This document shows, one piece after another, positions 8,544 through 19,654 of a stretch of DNA of 64,000 bases. The notes beneath the pieces are model-generated. The model ran no database searches. It saw only the letters and a program-made list of their open reading frames with translations, and was not told where the DNA came from. The first letter of the stretch is position 1, and each line of letters begins with the position of its first letter. The stretch covers positions 115,383,380-115,447,379 of the forward strand of contig NC_047095.1 in NCBI RefSeq assembly GCF_902459505.1. The letters run 5' to 3'. Source of the DNA: Geotrypetes seraphini (lineage: Eukaryota; Chordata; Amphibia; Gymnophiona; Dermophiidae). Position numbers and translations under genes: made by a program.

Positions 8544-11500
8544 TTAATTTTTCCAAATTTGGTTTTGAACGTAAGGAGTGAAAGTCAAACTAAAAGGGTA
8601 CCAACAGTGATAAAACAATCGTCCAGCTTTGGTCGACATATCCACAATATCTCGTCGTTCCAATAGCATTTGATGTAACATTAATGCTCTCCATTGAGAT
8701 CTATTGACCACTTCTGAGCCAAGGTGGAAAAGTCCAAGTCACCAGCACGTTCCTGTAACCACTTATGATAGAATCTTAGCGGTATGGGCTCCTGAGCTGT
8801 GAGGGAAATCGCCTCCTGCAATCTGTCCTGAACATCCTCTCGTAGCATCGTCGGAGTCAAGGTCTGTAGATAGTGTTGAAGTTGTCGGTACGCAAACCAG
8901 TCCGTGGGCAATAGACGAAACTTCGTCTGCAGGTCAGTGAAAGAGACAGGAGAACCAGTATGTTGCACAGCCTGTGACACATATTGCAGGCCCGCACTGG
9001 ACCAATGCCGGAACACTGTAGAATCCAAGCCAGGTAAGAAGTCCCCGTTGCCAGCTATGGGAAGGCAAGGTGTTCTGCGTGAAGAAATCTGCAACATCTT
9101 ACACAACAACTTCCAGGCTTTGCGCATAGCAGGTAAAAGCGGGTGAGACTGCAACTGGGGCAAGTCTGGCAACTAGAGAGCATGCAGAAGATAGCTGAAA
9201 TGGTAGGGCTGAAAATGAAAACATTCGATCTCAGGCAATGAAAAATCTGCAGTATTACAAAACCAATCATGAATGTGGCGTAATTGACATGCAAGGTTAA
9301 ACCTAGATACACATAAAAGTCCTAAACCCCCTGAGCAATTGGAAGCATCAACTTAGCCAAAGAAATCCTAGCTCGTTTACCCTGCCACAGATATGCTGAT
9401 AAATGAGACCTATGAAGAGATAAATGGTGTGCAGTTAACATAATAGGAAGCATTTGTAGTATATATAGCCATTGGGGCAGTATCATCATGTTATAAAGAG
9501 CTATACGGCCAGAGAGAGATATAGGAAATTTCCGCCAGCCATGTAACAGACTTGAAGTTCGACGGAGCAAGGGCAAGATATTAGCTGTATAAAGCCTATT
9601 TAGATTTTGGGGAATAATCACTCCTAAATATGTCAAGTGAGAGGGGGCCCACTGCAAAGGAAACTCTCCAGGCCAAGTCAGTCGCACCTCAGATAAGGTA
9701 GGAAGCGCCAAAGACTTCTGCCTGTTGAGGACTAGTCCTGAATAAATGTGAAATTCATCCAATATTTCTAATGCTCGCGGCAACGATCTATGAGGATTGC
9801 CCAATGCAAGCAAGAGATCGTCTGCAAAGGCTAGTACCCTTAACTGCGAAACACCCTCAGATAAGCCCATAATCTCATCATCTCTTTGTAAAGTGCGTAA
9901 CAGGGGATCTAAATATAAAAGAAAAGTAGGGGTGATAGCGGACAGCCCTGTCTTGTCCCCCTACCAATGGAAAAGGAGGGAGATCTCACTCCATTGACCA
10001 ACACCGAGGCCGTTGGTCCAGTGTATAGCGCCTGTACCGATGTCAAATAACTGACGGGAATCCCCACATATTGTAAAACCTGAAATAAGTAGTGCCAATG
10101 AACCTTATCAAAGGCTTTTGCCGCATCCAACCCAACAAGCAGACCAGGACATTGTTCCTGTTGCGCACGAGAAAAAGCTAAAAGAATCCGTCTAACATTC
10201 AGTACTGATTGTCGATTCCCAACAAAACCCACCTGCTCAGGTACAATAATAGAAGGCAGAATGGGTGCTAACCGATCGGCCAAAATTCTAGCAAATATTT
10301 TAATATCAACATTCAGTAATGATATCGGTCGATAGGATTCTATGTCAGCTGGAGGTTTAGATGGTTTCGGAATTAATGTAATCAGGGTGTCATTAGAATA
10401 ACGGGGGAATACCCCTTGTTCCTGAATAGTCAAGTAGTAGTCTAAAAGAGAGCCGCCTATGGAGAAGGATAAGATCTTGTAAAACTCTGGTGAGTAACCG
10501 TCCGGTCCCGGTGCAGTGCAAGGCCTCAATTTCTGTATTGCCTGCATCACCTCCTGTAAATGTAAAGGCCTATCTAACATGGATATCTGGGTCGCCGTCA
10601 GGCAGGGTAACCCCGCATCCTCCAGGTAATCACACACATCAGGACCCGTGTAAGGACCTGGGGATGCGTAAAAGGCCTCAAAATAATTCTGAAAGCCAGC
10701 CAAGATATCAACCGAGGATGTTAAAATCCTCCCCGAGCTCTCCTGTATCATAGATACGTATCTAGATCCCTTCCAACTTTTAGTTATAGACGCTAGTAAT
10801 TTCCCGGCTTTATTACCATATTTGTGAAAATGGAATTTACGATAAAACAACAGTTTCTTAGTACGTTCATGAATAAGAGAGTTTAACGCTACCAACACCG
10901 CCTTATACGCCTCACTATTAGCCTCTGAAGGATCTCGCAATAGTTCCCGTTTCAACAACACTAACTGTCGTTCAAGCTGTACTATGCGATGTGCTATTCG
11001 ACGAGTTCTAGTAGTGACATAAGCAATGATATCTCCACGTAATACCGCTTTGGCTGCATCCCAGAACAAGGTTGGTTGGTCTACGTGTTGGGCATTGTTA
11101 GAGCAATAAGCCTCCCGCTTCTCAATCAAGAATTTCTGAAAATGGGCATCTTTATGTAAATAGGAGGGAAATCTCCAACCAGACCCCGGGCCTACTGGGC
11201 CACCCAGTGCTACATCAATCCAAATCATGTTATGATCCGATATTTCAAGGGGGCCTATCGTGGCCTCAGAGACCCGAGCAAACAATGTTTCTGAGATTAA
11301 AGTGTAATCAAGCCTAGAAAAGGAGCCATGCGCTCTGGACTGGTGGGTATAATCTCGTTCGGTAGGGTGAAGCAATCTCCAGGGGTCCACCAACCCCAAA
11401 GCTCGACAAAGATAAGGAATACCCTTAGTCTGCTTCACCGTTGCCACTCCAGATGACCCAGAGCGGTCCATATTGGGGTTTAGTACTTGATTCAGGTCGC

Positions 11501-11924
11501 CCACCAAAATTAATGGGCAATCGGAGTCTTGTAAACAAATATTAACCAAATTCTGAAAAAAAGAATGCTGATAACCATTAGGGCCATATCCCACTAATAG
11601 TCTAAAGGTCCCACCAGGTCCCACCACTCTCACCAAAAGGTAACGGCCCTGGGAGTCACGTCGTAAGACCTGTACTTTACATAAAAAGCCCTTTCGAATC
11701 AGTATGGCCACCCCTGCCCTCTTCCCCGGTGAGGATGCGTAGTACAGTTCTCCAACCCAACCTCTCTGAAGTTTCTGATGTTCAAGATCAGTAAGCCTAG
11801 TCTCCTGTAGGCAAGCTATGTCTGCAGAATGATGTTTCAATTGTGATAATATTTTTGTGCGTTTAGCAGGGGACGTAATTCCCGATACATTCCAGGAAAG
11901 TATACGTATCTTTCGGTCACTCAT
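8544..11924 (-). pseudogene. L1 ORF2: endonuclease-reverse transcriptase, frameshifted
   Basis: I place the start at the methionine of 'MSDRKIRILSWNVSGI'; a longer in-frame start at 11996 adds 24 hydrophobic residues of doubtful origin. The endonuclease shows 'SWNVSGI', 'CLQETRL', 'LVGDLNQVL', 'SRLDYTL' and 'ISDHNMI', so all catalytic boxes are present. The RT shows 'IPKPSKPPADIESYRPISL', 'GLDAAKAFDKVHW', 'TRQGCPLSPLL' and the catalytic 'AFADDLLL'. The C-terminal region runs to 'CWYPFSLTFTPYVQNQIWKN' and a stop at 8544. Frameshifts lie near 9900 (just after 'SPLL'), near 9325 and near 8710. The protein would nick and copy its own RNA at the target. It is not functional as it stands, but decay is slight. 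Confidence 0.9.
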
Positions 11925-12334
11925 AGGAATCCTCACCCCGCATGTTAAAGCAAATAAGCCACCTAAAATTAAGTGTCCCAGGGCGCCCAGCCTCACCCCA
12001 AGACATCACAATCACACTCCAGTCAAACCATCCACTCAGCTGTGTATAAATCAACCTAAAACAAAAAAACATAATAGAACATAAAATAACAATACCATAC
12101 CGTTGCTGCCCCCAAATAATCCCTTTCCCCCCTGTGCCCCCCCAACAAACCCAAAAAACCCCATCCCGTGGGAGAAATGTTTATCACAAAAGATATCTCC
12201 CCCAGGGCCACCCTGACCATCAAAATATAGTGCCCTCAAAAGGGGCCAATGAGACACCCTTCCCTCGAGTGTGTGCAGCAACTAGTGTCCCAAATCATCA
12301 ACAAACCCCTCTAGGTGTGTCTCAAATCAAGCAG

Positions 12335-13201
12335 TCAATCCGCTCCAGAACCGGGGCTCGCAAGTTGCTTTATATATTCATCTGCTGCCTCCGGGGTCTG
12401 AAAAGATTTCCAGACTCCATTGCATTGAATCCGCAGTATGGCCGGATAATTAAATTGAAAGCGTTGTTTCAGTTCAGATAGTCGTGCACAAAGAGGGTAA
12501 TAAGGTCTCCTCCGCTCCTGTAGCGCCACAGAAAAATCTTGACTAAGGCGGACCGGGTTTCCATCATATTTTAATCCATCTTTCCTGGCTCGGTACTGTT
12601 GCAGTAATTCCACTTTATGTCGGAAATTTAAGAGTTTCAAGATGACCACTCGCGGGCGTGTTTCCAAACCAGGGCGGGGGCCCAAACGATGCGCCCGCTC
12701 CAGGCGCAAAGGCCCCACAGAGGGCTGAAGAGGGAATTCATCTTGCAGCCAACATTCCAACCTCTCCAGCAATAATCGATCAGACAGCGTTTCAGGGATG
12801 CCCATCAGGCGCAAGTTAGAGCGACGAGATCGATTCTCCAAATCGTCGAGTTTTTCAGCCTGAGCTCTAAACTGCGCCTGCAGCGCGCCAAGATCCGTGC
12901 CATGCACCGCAGAGGAGTCCTCCAGGTCAGACACTCGCTTTTCTAGCTCTGTTGTGCGAGCTGCAGCTGCGGCTAGCAGTGTCTCGATTTTAGTGATTTG
13001 GGTAGTAAGCGATTCCACTTTGGGCCCCAATACTTGCGCCAACGCTTCTTTAATATCGCTCAGTGCCGTTTCAGTGAGATTGGAGACCGCCGCTGCGGGG
13101 CTCGTCGCCATCTTGGGATCCACAGGCCGCGCTCGCTCGCGTTCTTTTCGCGCTGATTTTGCCTGCATGGATTCCTGAGACCTTGTTAAATAACGGTCCA
13201 T
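12335..13201 (-). CDS. L1 ORF1p, RNA-binding chaperone
   Basis: This is an open frame of about 288 residues from 'MDRYLTRSQ'; an in-frame methionine six codons upstream at 13219 is also possible. Following a basic N-terminus, a heptad-rich coiled coil spans about residues 50-125 ('ELEKRVSDLED', 'QAEKLDDLENRSRRSN'). The RRM-like start is 'NLRLMGIPE', and the C-terminal domain contains 'RVVILKLLNFRHKVELLQQ'. Family knowledge: ORF1p trimerises, coats L1 RNA and acts as a nucleic-acid chaperone. It lies upstream of ORF2 in the same L1 and shows no break, which fits a young insertion. It is mobile-element coding sequence, not a host gene. Confidence 0.9.
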   Translation of the reverse strand: MDRYLTRSQESMQAKSARKERERARPVDPKMATSPAAAVSNLTETALSDIKEALAQVLGPKVESLTTQITKIETLLAAAAARTTELEKRVSDLEDSSAVHGTDLGALQAQFRAQAEKLDDLENRSRRSNLRLMGIPETLSDRLLLERLECWLQDEFPLQPSVGPLRLERAHRLGPRPGLETRPRVVILKLLNFRHKVELLQQYRARKDGLKYDGNPVRLSQDFSVALQERRRPYYPLCARLSELKQRFQFNYPAILRIQCNGVWKSFQTPEAADEYIKQLASPGSGAD

Positions 13202-13219
13202 ATAATAATGATATCTCAC

Positions 13220-13336
13220 AGGGCACCACTCACGCGGTGAAGATCGGGAAAGAGTCTCTAATTTGCAAAGTTAGGCAGGGCAGCCCCGGAGTGAACGAGG
13301 AGACGTCTTCACTCGTTCATGACATCACGTGACCTC
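13220..13336 (-). promoter_or_regulatory. L1 5' UTR with E-box/CRE-like start
   Basis: The first bases of the element, read on the minus strand, contain 'tcacgtgatgtcatg', an overlapping CACGTG and near-TGACGTCA. A GC-rich leader follows before ORF1. Being adjacent to the target duplication, it marks an intact 5' end. Promoter function is inferred from position. Confidence 0.5.
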
Positions 13337-13348
13337 CTATCAGTTTTA
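13337..13348. repeat. Target-site duplication, right copy, of the L1
   Basis: Exact repeat of 8342-8353. Confidence 0.9.
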
Positions 13349-13790
13349 AATGAAATAATGGAGAAGCAAGAAGTTAAATTAAAGGAAATGAAAGCTGTAG
13401 AATCAGAAATGGTTAAAGAAAGATAATTTATCTCACGTAAGATGGAAAATTTTGAAAACCAGCTGAGAAGGGGAAATTCAAAAAGCTTAAATTATTCTAA
13501 GTGTCCTATCATCTCACCGGTTGAGATGGTCAGAAAATATTTGGGGGGAGACTTTAGCCATACCACCGGAAAATTTACCTCCAATTGTGAGATCCTACTA
13601 CCTCAATATTAGGAGACTTCAACAGGAATCTACTCCAGCAGAAAAGCCGGCAGATAAGGAGGTGGACATGAATTTGCCTTCATTTTTGGAAAATTCCTTA
13701 TAAGTAGTTACCAATAGAACTACCATGCTTGTAACTCTTGCTTTGGAAAGTGATAGGGAAGTAAAAAAACAAAACAAAAACTAACTCTTT
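13349..13790 (+). mobile_element. Older L1 LINE, ORF1 C-terminal part (split copy)
   Basis: The reading continues the host L1 of 7723-8341 with 'KMENFENQLRRGN', 'PIISPVEM' and 'IPPENLPPIVRSYYLN', a typical ORF1 coiled-coil-to-RRM region. It ends in 'SFLENSL'. Stops and frameshifts are present. It breaks off near 13766 in an A-rich stretch, so it is 3'-truncated. Confidence 0.7.
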
Positions 13791-13899
13791 CCATTCTTTC
13801 TGCCCGTTAACAAAGGTTATTTTATTTGATTCACAGAAAATAAGCAAACAAGCCATTTTATCATTTTTATGCATTTACTGTATTTGCAAACTGGACTAA

Positions 13900-14104
13900 A
13901 AGAACAAACTTCCAGGTGAACAGGGAAACGGAACCACCAGGCCAGTCGGGTTTTCAAGATAGCTCTAAAGAATATGCATGAGAGAGATCTGCGTATAATG
14001 GAGGTACCAGACATGCAAATCTGCTCCATGCATATTCATTAGGGTTATCCTGAAAACTCGACTGGCCTGGTGGTCCTCCAGGACAGGGTTGGGAACCACT
14101 ACTT
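13900..14104. mobile_element. Palindromic hAT-type MITE, decayed left end
   Basis: 'ccaccaggccagtcgggttt' is mirrored by 'aaaactcgactggcctggtg' across an axis near 14005, with 'atatgcatgagagagat' in the middle. This is the same family as 17035-17231, but the left terminus is degraded. Confidence 0.75.
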
Positions 14105-14376
14105 TAACCTGCAATATGAGTTCCTGCAAACATCATTCCTGTCTCTCCGAAATCTCATTTTCACCCTCTGCCTCTTACTGTAAAAGCTGGTTATTTAAGG
14201 TTCCCATATTCTATTGCCCTTTGTGCAATGGAGAGTACTTAAAAAAAAAAAAATTGATCAGTGATCATTTATTTTTTGTTTCTTTAATCTGTTACATTAG
14301 AAGAGGCCATCTTTAGAAGAAAGCCTCCCAAACGTGACTACAACCACCCATGGAACCAGCGTATTCCCTATATGGC
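14105..14376. other. No feature recognised
   Basis: Includes an A12 run near 14241. No coding frame or repeat end is recognised. Confidence 0.4.
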
Positions 14377-14452
14377 CACCTGGGTAGGGTTACCAGATTT
14401 TACTCCTGTCAAAGTGCTGGGTTTTGAAAAGCCATCTGAATGCCCGGATATA

Positions 14453-15195
14453 ATAATAATAATAACTTTATTCTTCTATACCCCCACAATCTTGCGACTT
14501 CTAGGCGGTTTACAATCAAGAGTGCTGGACATTCAGCGAAATACAATAAGAAGATATTCAGAGGAAATACAGAGATCAGAGACCTCAGGAGGCAATAGTA
14601 TAGAAATACAATATGCTGAGCGAAAATGTAATATGTACATTTTAGTAGGTAATGTCCGACAGGACCTGTTGGGGATAAATAGCAACGTAAAGTTACGATA
14701 AGATGAAGATAGCAGATTATATTTATAACAGTGCTGTAAGTTCAGGTGGAATAGGGAGGGGGGAGGGAGAGGGAGCGCGGGTCAATTGTTTAGGTATTTC
14801 TGGAACAGGTACGTTTTTAGGCGTTTCCTGAATTCCCCGTATGTAGTGGGCGAAAGCAGTTGGTCTAGGTCTTTGCCCCATAGGACTGCTTGGTGAGAGA
14901 GAAGGTGTTCGTGGTGTTTTTTCATTTTGCAGCCTCTAACTGAAGGGGAAATGAGTTTTGGGTGTGTGTTTCTCTTGAGTCTGTTATTAGAAAATGCGAA
15001 AAGGTCCGTTATGTACTTGGGGGTCAGGCCGTATAGTACTTTGAAGCAGAGGCAGGCAAATTTAAACCTTACTCGGGCTTCCGTTGGTAGCCAGTGCAGC
15101 TGCCGATAGTAGGGTGTCACGTGGTCGAATTTCTTCAGCCCGAAGATAAGTCTGACCGCAGCATTTTGCATTATTTGGAGACGTCTCATATTCTT
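14453..15195 (-). mobile_element. L2 LINE 3' part
   Basis: The left end is the 3' tail, repeated 'taa'. The frame 14782-15189 encodes the RT C-terminus: 'LQIMQNAAVRLIFGLKKFDHVTPYY', seen as 'QNAAVRLIFGL' plus 'LHWLPTEARVRFKFACLCFK', then 'YGEFRKRLKTYLF' and a stop. The C-terminal 135 residues are open. It is 5'-truncated and inserted into a hAT MITE. Confidence 0.85.
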
Positions 15196-15229
15196 TTGTG
15201 AGATTGCTTTTTCCCTAATGTACCTAGTT

Positions 15230-15404
15230 AGTGATGTAACCCCTTAAGTTTTAACATTGTATGTCAAAAATTTTTGCTTTTCAAAAATTTGTTAAGAAGT
15301 TTTGTTTTTAATACTATTTGTTATCATACATGATATTTTAATTGTACATCGCTTAGAAAGTGTTATAGGCGATTCATCAAATAAAATTGAACTTGAACTT
15401 GCAG
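15230..15404 (+). mobile_element. L2-like 3' tail, opposite orientation
   Basis: 'attgtacatcgcttagaaag', 'ggcgattcatcaaataaaat' and 'tgaacttgaacttg' form a plus-strand LINE 3' UTR with a hexamer-repeat tail. It abuts the minus-strand L2. Confidence 0.6.
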
Positions 15405-15528
15405 GATATGTCCTCTAAAAAACAGAACATGCGCGGGTAAATCCGGACGTCTGGTACCCTACACCTGGGATGACATAAGCTCTGTGAATCACATCAGAAC
15501 CCTAGCGACTCTGTGAAGAGACGGTTCA

Positions 15529-15970
15529 TAGACAACCCCGGAAAGACAAAGGTGCGCGCCGACAACTGAGCGCAAGATGGAGGCGCGCGCCGAAGAAAAT
15601 TACAGTTTTTAGGGGCTCCGACAGGGGTTTTTCTTGGGGAGCCCCCCCAGTTTACTTAGTAGAGATCGCGCCGGCGTTGTGGGGGGTATGGGGGGTTGTA
15701 ACCCTCCACATTTTACTGTAAACTTAACTTTTTCCCTAAAAACAGGGAAAAAGTGAAGTTTTCAGTAAAATTTGGGGGGTTACAACCCCCCAAATCCCCA
15801 ACGCCCCCACAACACGATCTCTATTAAGTAAAGTGTGGGGGGGGGGGTTTCCCCCCACGCGCCCCCCCCGTCGGAGCCCTAAAAACAGTAATTTTCTGTG
15901 GTGCACGCCTCTGCGCTGCGCTCAATTGTCTGCATGCGCCTTTGTCCCGGCGCCCTTTTGACCTGACACC
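15529..15970. mobile_element. Palindromic MITE, arms about 200 bp
   Basis: Left and right arms mirror each other about 'ccctaaaaacaggg' near 15740 ('ggggggttgtaaccctcc' against 'ggggggttacaaccccc', and so on). The outer parts are 'agacaaaggtgcgcg' and 'tgcgcctttgtcc'. Flanks 'gaagagacggttca' (15515-15528) and 'gaagagacagttca' (15971-15984) match 13 of 14, a probable target duplication. No coding frame is present. Confidence 0.75.
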
Positions 15971-15984
15971 GAAGAGACAGTTCA

Positions 15985-16285
15985 AAGGAATCCAGAAACA
16001 AGTGATAGAGCGCATGTTTAAGCATGATTCAGATCTGGGCACAGACGCTTGCCAATGTGTTCTCTAATGTACCGCAAAGCAAAATAGACAAGACTTGTAT
16101 TCCTCTAGCATGTGACAGGCCTTCTACACTACGTATGATTCTAATTATAACTGTTAGTCATGCAAATTAGTCACCTGTTTAAAAGTGTTGATCGCAATTA
16201 ATTGAGTAGTATCCTGCCAACAAGAGCCAATCCTTAAAGCCTTTCACCGATACAGATGATGACTAACTCTTCCCCCCAGCTCCCA
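15985..16285. other. No feature recognised
   Basis: No coding frame, RNA gene or repeat end seen. Confidence 0.4.
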
Positions 16286-16575
16286 AGCCATTAATATGAG
16301 AAAAGTTCTCAGCCTAACCAAGAACAGAATGACATGGAGTCATGAAACTTTTATGTTATTCCACATATACACCCACATCGTGCATGCAGTTTTGGTAACC
16401 ATTCCCAACAATATGCTGATGTCTGGTCACTGAAAAACTGCTCTGCTACTGCAATCACCTCTGAATCTCTTGAAAATTGTCACCCTTTCAAACTATTTTT
16501 AAGGTTTGGAAACAGAAAATAGTCAGATGAAGCAAGATCTGGTGAGTACGGTGGATGGTCTATGCACTAGTGCTT
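16286..16575 (-). mobile_element. Mariner-type transposase fragment
   Basis: The minus strand near 16515-16560 reads 'DHPPYSPDLASSDYFLFPNL', the conserved C-terminal part of the mariner catalytic domain (the third acidic residue of D,D34D lies in 'PDL..SDY'). The other end carries 'gagaaaagttctcagcctaacc', like a mariner terminus and like 55574-55795. The body is short and degraded. Confidence 0.75.
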
Positions 16576-16723
16576 CCTGATTCAGGAAAAATAATTTCGA
16601 TTCGATTCAGCCTATTGAATCGATTTTTTGATTCGATTCTCCTGCCCAATTGGGTGTTTTGTTTTGTTTTTTCAAACATCCTGGTGGGTTTATTTTATAG
16701 CCTCTTCACCCCTTTTATGGCCT
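16576..16723. mobile_element. Fragment of a hAT-like repeat with 'gattcgattc' motifs
   Basis: 'cttcctgattcaggaaaaat' and repeated 'gattcgatt' match in style a second scrap at 36637-36720 ('gaaccgaatcaccgattcac'). Family unknown to me; no coding frame. Confidence 0.45.
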
Positions 16724-17026
16724 CATAAGAACATAAGTACTGCCATTACCGGATCAGACCTTTGGTCCGGCGATCCGCATGCGTAGAGGCCCAGCCAGGT
16801 GTACACCTGGTGCAATTTTAGTCACCCATATCTCTCTATGCCTCTCGTAAGGAGATGTGCATCTAGATTGCTTTTAAATCCTAGAACAGTGGATTTCGCA
16901 ATAACCTCCTCTGGGAGGGCATTCCAGGTTTCCACCACTCGTTGTGTGAAGCAGAACTTCCTGATATTCATCCTGGACTTGTCTCTTCACCCCCGTTTGT
17001 CCTCTCCTAACCACATTGGTGCTATG
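16724..17026 (-). mobile_element. CR1 LINE 3' end
   Basis: The minus strand starts with the C-terminal coding part ('DEYQEVLLHTTSGGNLECP' region, decayed 'FFTQRVV.WN.LP') near 16990-16890. It ends at the tail 'cttatgttcttatg', reversed at 16724-16737. Diverged. Confidence 0.75.
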
Positions 17027-17034
17027 GTGTAAAC

Positions 17035-17231
17035 CAGTGGTCCCCAACCCTGTCCTAGAGGACCACCAGGCCCATCGGGTTTTCAGGCTAGTCCTAATGA
17101 ATATGCATGAGAGAGATTTGCATATAATGGGAAGTGATGGGCATGCAAATCTGCTCCATGCATATTCATTAGGGCTATCTTGAAAACCCAATGGGCCTGG
17201 TGGTCCTCCAGGACAGGGTTGGGGACCACTG
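17035..17231. mobile_element. Palindromic hAT-type MITE
   Basis: 'cagtggtccccaaccctg' and 'cagggttggggaccactg' are perfect termini, and the whole 197 bp is a palindrome. Flanks 'gtgtaaac' (17027-17034) and 'gtgtaaat' (17232-17239) match 7 of 8. No coding frame. Confidence 0.9.
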
Positions 17232-17239
17232 GTGTAAAT

Positions 17240-18375
17240 AAAATAAACAAACAAAAAAGACTTTTCCTCTCTCTCTTAAATCCTAGCTCACGTTCACGGT
17301 CTAACACCAACTCTGGCAGGATACACATTTCAAATCTGACATGTTGTAATCACAAAACAGAAAATAAAATTATTTTTTTCTGCCTTTTGCTCTAGTCATT
17401 ATTCAAATCATGTTGGTCCCAAGCTCTGGTTGTCTTCTGATAATTCACTTGCCAGGGACTCCTTTCTTTGTGCTAACCATCCTTCTTCCATTTCTGTCCT
17501 TCCCTTCCCTGGAGGTCTGGCATCTTTCCTTATTTTCATCTCCATCCCTGAGAGTCAGGATGGGTCTCAGACCGTCGGCCTACTTGAGTACCTCCTAGGG
17601 TTGTCATGGAGAACTAGAATATCCCAATGCCCTTGCGGAGTCTTGGTAGTTGGGTTGGATAATGGCATTCAGTGATGGTCAGTCACAGTTCGGTGGGGTT
17701 GCTGCCTTTACGGTGGACCTCAGCAATGGGGTCAAAAGGGTGGTTTGGGGGTATTGAGGGGTGGAGGCTTGGCAAGGGGGCCATGGTATTGGGGCTCCTG
17801 CATAGTCACTGGGGAGTTCCCTGGGGGAGCGGGCACTCAGGGATGGGGTGTTTATCTCAGCGTGCTGCAGGGATGAGCCTCTTAGGAGGCATTCTGCGCT
17901 CCTGCTGTGCAGGGGAGTGCACTGAAAAGGTGGTGGGAGTGGATGGTACTACGGCCATCGCTCAGGGAGGCCTGTCCCCTAGACATTGCTACCTGTTGAC
18001 CGAGTGGAGATGTCCACAGGAGGCCTTCCCATGGGCTGTTTGTGGAGTAGACTTGCTGCCTCCATATCGTCTGGGACGGGGGAAGTGGATTGGGCTTGGC
18101 AGGGGTACGGTGGGGTGATAGGCAGGGATTGGGGTGGTTGCAGTCGGGGCCTGCAACGAGGGTCCCTGTGGTGTATTGCTTGCCTGTTGCTGCTGTTTCC
18201 TTCTGTTCTCTTTTCAGGATGAGTCTGATGGTGGAGGTCATCTGGCAGGTGCTAAGCGATGGTCCCAGGGGGTGTTGGAGCTAGAAGTTGCAGGTGCATC
18301 CAGCATGAGAGATGGATGCAGATGGATGACAGGGTGGTTGCTGCGGAGGGCACCACTTCCTCTGTACTCCTTTTT
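17240..18375. other. No feature recognised
   Basis: The 17680-18350 half is GC-richer, with frames on both strands but no recognised domain or start context. I cannot support a gene here. Confidence 0.4.
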
Positions 18376-19445
18376 ATATCTTTTTGAAAGTGTGGTCACC
18401 ATTGTACACAATATTTTAAATGAGGTCTCACCAGTCTTATACAGGGGCATCAATACCTCCTTTTTCCTACTGGCCATACCTCTTCCTATGCATCTTAGCA
18501 TTCTTCTAGTTTCACCACCTTTTCAACCTATTTGGCCACCTTAAGATCATCACGTACAATCACACCCAAGTACTGCTCTTCTGTCATGTACATAAGTTCT
18601 TCACTTCCTAAACTGTATCATTCCTTCGGGTTTTTGCAGCCCAAATGTATGACCTTGCATTTCTTGGCATTAAATTTTAGCTTCTAAATTTCAGACCTGT
18701 CTTCAAGCTTCGCTAGGTCTTTCTTCATGTTATTCTCACCATCGGGACATCTACTCTATTGCTAATTTTTGTATTATCTGTAAAGAAGCAAATCTTACTA
18801 GACAGCCCTTCAACAATATCACTTATAAAAATGTTAAGAACAGGCCCAAGAACAGAACCTTGAGGCACGCCACTGGTAAAATCTTTCCTCAGAGCAATCT
18901 CCATTGACCACTGCCCTCTGTTGTCTTCCACTTAACTAGTTCCTGACCTCTCCGTTACTTTGGGGCCCAACCTAAGAGCACTCAGTTAATTTTATACATC
19001 TCTGTGAACACTGTCAAAATGCTTTGCTAAAATATACCACATCTAGTGCACTCCCTCTACCCAATTCTCTGGTTATCCAGTCAAAGAAATTGATGTTGCC
19101 TCTGGTTCTGTAATCCATCGGATTCCAGAAACGTCACCCTTCTCTGTTTTAAAAGCATTTCCATGAATTTGCTTCCCACAGAAGTCAGACTTACTGGCCT
19201 GTAATTCCCTACTTCTTCCTTACTTCCACTTTTGTGTAGAGGGACTATATCAACCCTTCTTCAAACCTCCAATACCACTCCCGACTTTAGAGAAAGATTG
19301 AAAAGGTCCAGCAGAACCACCAGAACTTCCCTAAGTTCCTTCAGTACCCTCGGATGTACACCATCCAGCCCCCATCGCTTTGTCTACCTTTAACTTAGCT
19401 AGCTCCTCACGAACGCAACCCTCTGAAAATCGATCAGGATTTACC
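18376..19445 (-). mobile_element. CR1 LINE, reverse transcriptase fragment
   Basis: The minus strand encodes 'TSGVPQGSVLGPVLNIFISD' (RT motif B), then 'ICFFTDNTKISN' in place of the catalytic FADDTK. Downstream is 'MLRCIGRGMASRKKEVLMPL'. Upstream parts near 19000-19400 are RT fingers. Catalytic residues are altered and there are several indels. An old 5'- and 3'-truncated copy. Confidence 0.8.
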
Positions 19446-19654
19446 ATCCCTATTCACATTTGTCTTCTGTGGCTCCGCTCCCAGCTCTTTAGTTGTGCTA
19501 GGTCTACCATTTGAACCCGAATTGCAAAGTGGTTGCTATTGAAGTAAGGTTTGATCACTCTCTGTTGCTTTAAGCTGTACAAAGTTTTTTTCCCCCAGAG
19601 GTTGAATATTTGAGATTCATACGAAAGTGTGGAATCAAGCAGGATTCTAAGGAC

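Larger units (their letters stand above)
8354..13336 (-). mobile_element. Full-length L1 LINE inserted in an older L1
   Basis: A 4.98-kb minus-strand element. On the element's own strand it has a short 5' UTR (13220-13336), ORF1 (12335-13201), a spacer of about 410 bp, ORF2 (8544-11924) and a 3' UTR with AATAAA close to the end. It is bounded by a perfect 12-bp duplication. ORF1 is open; ORF2 has about three frameshifts. There is no long poly-A tail. The element's end is 'aatgattgaaaca', reminiscent of Tx1-like or short-tailed L1 lineages. Confidence 0.92.
14385..15461. mobile_element. hAT-type MITE split by L2 insertions
   Basis: It begins 'tagggttaccaga' and ends 'tctggtacccta'. The perfect 8-bp duplication 'cacctggg' at 14377-14384 and 15462-15469 is the hAT signature. 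Its own sequence is only the outer 70 bp on the left and 60 bp on the right; the rest is LINE. Confidence 0.85.

Noticed and set aside
17672-18544. Several overlapping frames of 120-150 codons on both strands
   Set aside because: No recognisable domain or splice context; GC-rich non-coding sequence seems likelier.
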